Positions 6,405 to 6,551 of a DNA stretch of 6,551 nt are shown in pieces. The position numbers were made by a program, and so were the translations under genes. Each line of letters starts with the position of its first letter. The stretch's first letter is position 1. The stretch spans positions 1 to 6,551 of the forward strand of contig JALTLP010000099.1 of the NCBI GenBank assembly GCA_027001895.1. The letters run 5' to 3'. The stretch is from Chromatiales bacterium (GTDB lineage: Bacteria > Pseudomonadota > Gammaproteobacteria > UBA6429 > Thiohalophilaceae). The notes beneath the pieces are model-generated. The model was not told the origin of the DNA and made no database searches. It saw only the letters and a program-made list of their open reading frames with translations.

Positions 6405-6551
6405 TTATCGAAGTTTACCAATAACCAACGTGCCGTTTGTACCACCAAAACCAAACGAATTCGATAAGGCAACATCCACTTTTATATCACGGGTGGTATT
6501 CGGCACAAAATCCAGGTCGCAACCGCATTCCAGATCAGGATTAAAGATATT
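6405..6551 (-). CDS. fabF: Beta-ketoacyl-ACP synthase II, C-terminal end
   Basis: The last 48 codons and TAA stop of a gene that continues beyond the window edge. The segment NPDLECGCDLDFVPN followed by LSNSFGFGGTNGTLVIGKL matches the C-terminus of FabF (NPD..CDLDFVP, CNSFGFGGTNGSL). The FGFGGTN loop contains the gating phenylalanine next to the active site in known structures. FabF condenses malonyl-ACP with acyl-ACP in fatty acid elongation and is needed for the palmitoleate to cis-vaccenate step. The Cys-His-His catalytic residues lie in the missing part. FabB shares a similar ending, but the adjacent pabB-pabC-mltG-tmk-holB order is characteristic of fabF. It is the most upstream gene visible, so the operon promoter is outside the window. 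Confidence 0.93.
   Translation of the reverse strand, partial: NIFNPDLECGCDLDFVPNTTRDIKVDVALSNSFGFGGTNGTLVIGKLR

Noticed and set aside
1..6551. Search for a novel system, mobile element, CRISPR array, RNA gene or phage-derived genes
   Set aside because: Every gene is a recognisable core gene in a conserved order, with no direct-repeat array, transposase, tRNA-like fold or unexplained gap above 50 bp.

Overview
This is an ordinary housekeeping stretch from a gammaproteobacterium. Its GC content looks low to moderate by eye (not counted). The minus-strand gene order fabF-pabB-pabC-mltG-tmk-holB-pilZ-ycfH is the conserved fatty-acid/folate/replication cluster of that class. The presence of pilZ between holB and the TatD-family gene, and of pabB between fabF and pabC, points to a non-enteric lineage (Pseudomonas/Xanthomonas-like order) rather than to E. 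coli relatives, where both are absent from this locus. The species cannot be named from this sequence.

Layout by window coordinates. Positions 1-185 (+) hold the last 60 codons of a hotdog-fold acyl-CoA thioesterase. It converges on the minus-strand array with only 21 bp between the two stop codons. Positions 207-6551 are all minus strand, so transcription runs from high to low coordinates: fabF (3' end only, 6405-6551), pabB (4982-6388), pabC (4124-4978), mltG (3103-4143), tmk (2482-3102), holB (1415-2482), pilZ (1038-1394) and ycfH/tatD (207-989). Spacing runs from a 20-bp overlap to a 48-bp gap, so there is no non-coding stretch near 300 bp. The array reads as one operon with several translationally coupled junctions.

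How the genes relate. FabF elongates fatty acids. PabB and PabC make p-aminobenzoate for folate from chorismate. MltG cuts nascent peptidoglycan strands. Tmk makes dTDP. HolB is the delta-prime subunit of the replicative clamp loader. PilZ acts in type IV pilus assembly. YcfH is a metal-dependent TatD-family hydrolase/nuclease. The folate, dTMP-kinase and clamp-loader genes share a link to DNA precursor supply and replication; the others are joined by conserved linkage rather than a shared pathway.

I saw no mobile element, CRISPR array, tRNA, rRNA, riboswitch, frameshift or broken gene, and no novel system. The points most worth a second look are the alanine at the catalytic-lysine position of PabB, the c-di-GMP-motif-less PilZ, and the overlapping gene junctions.
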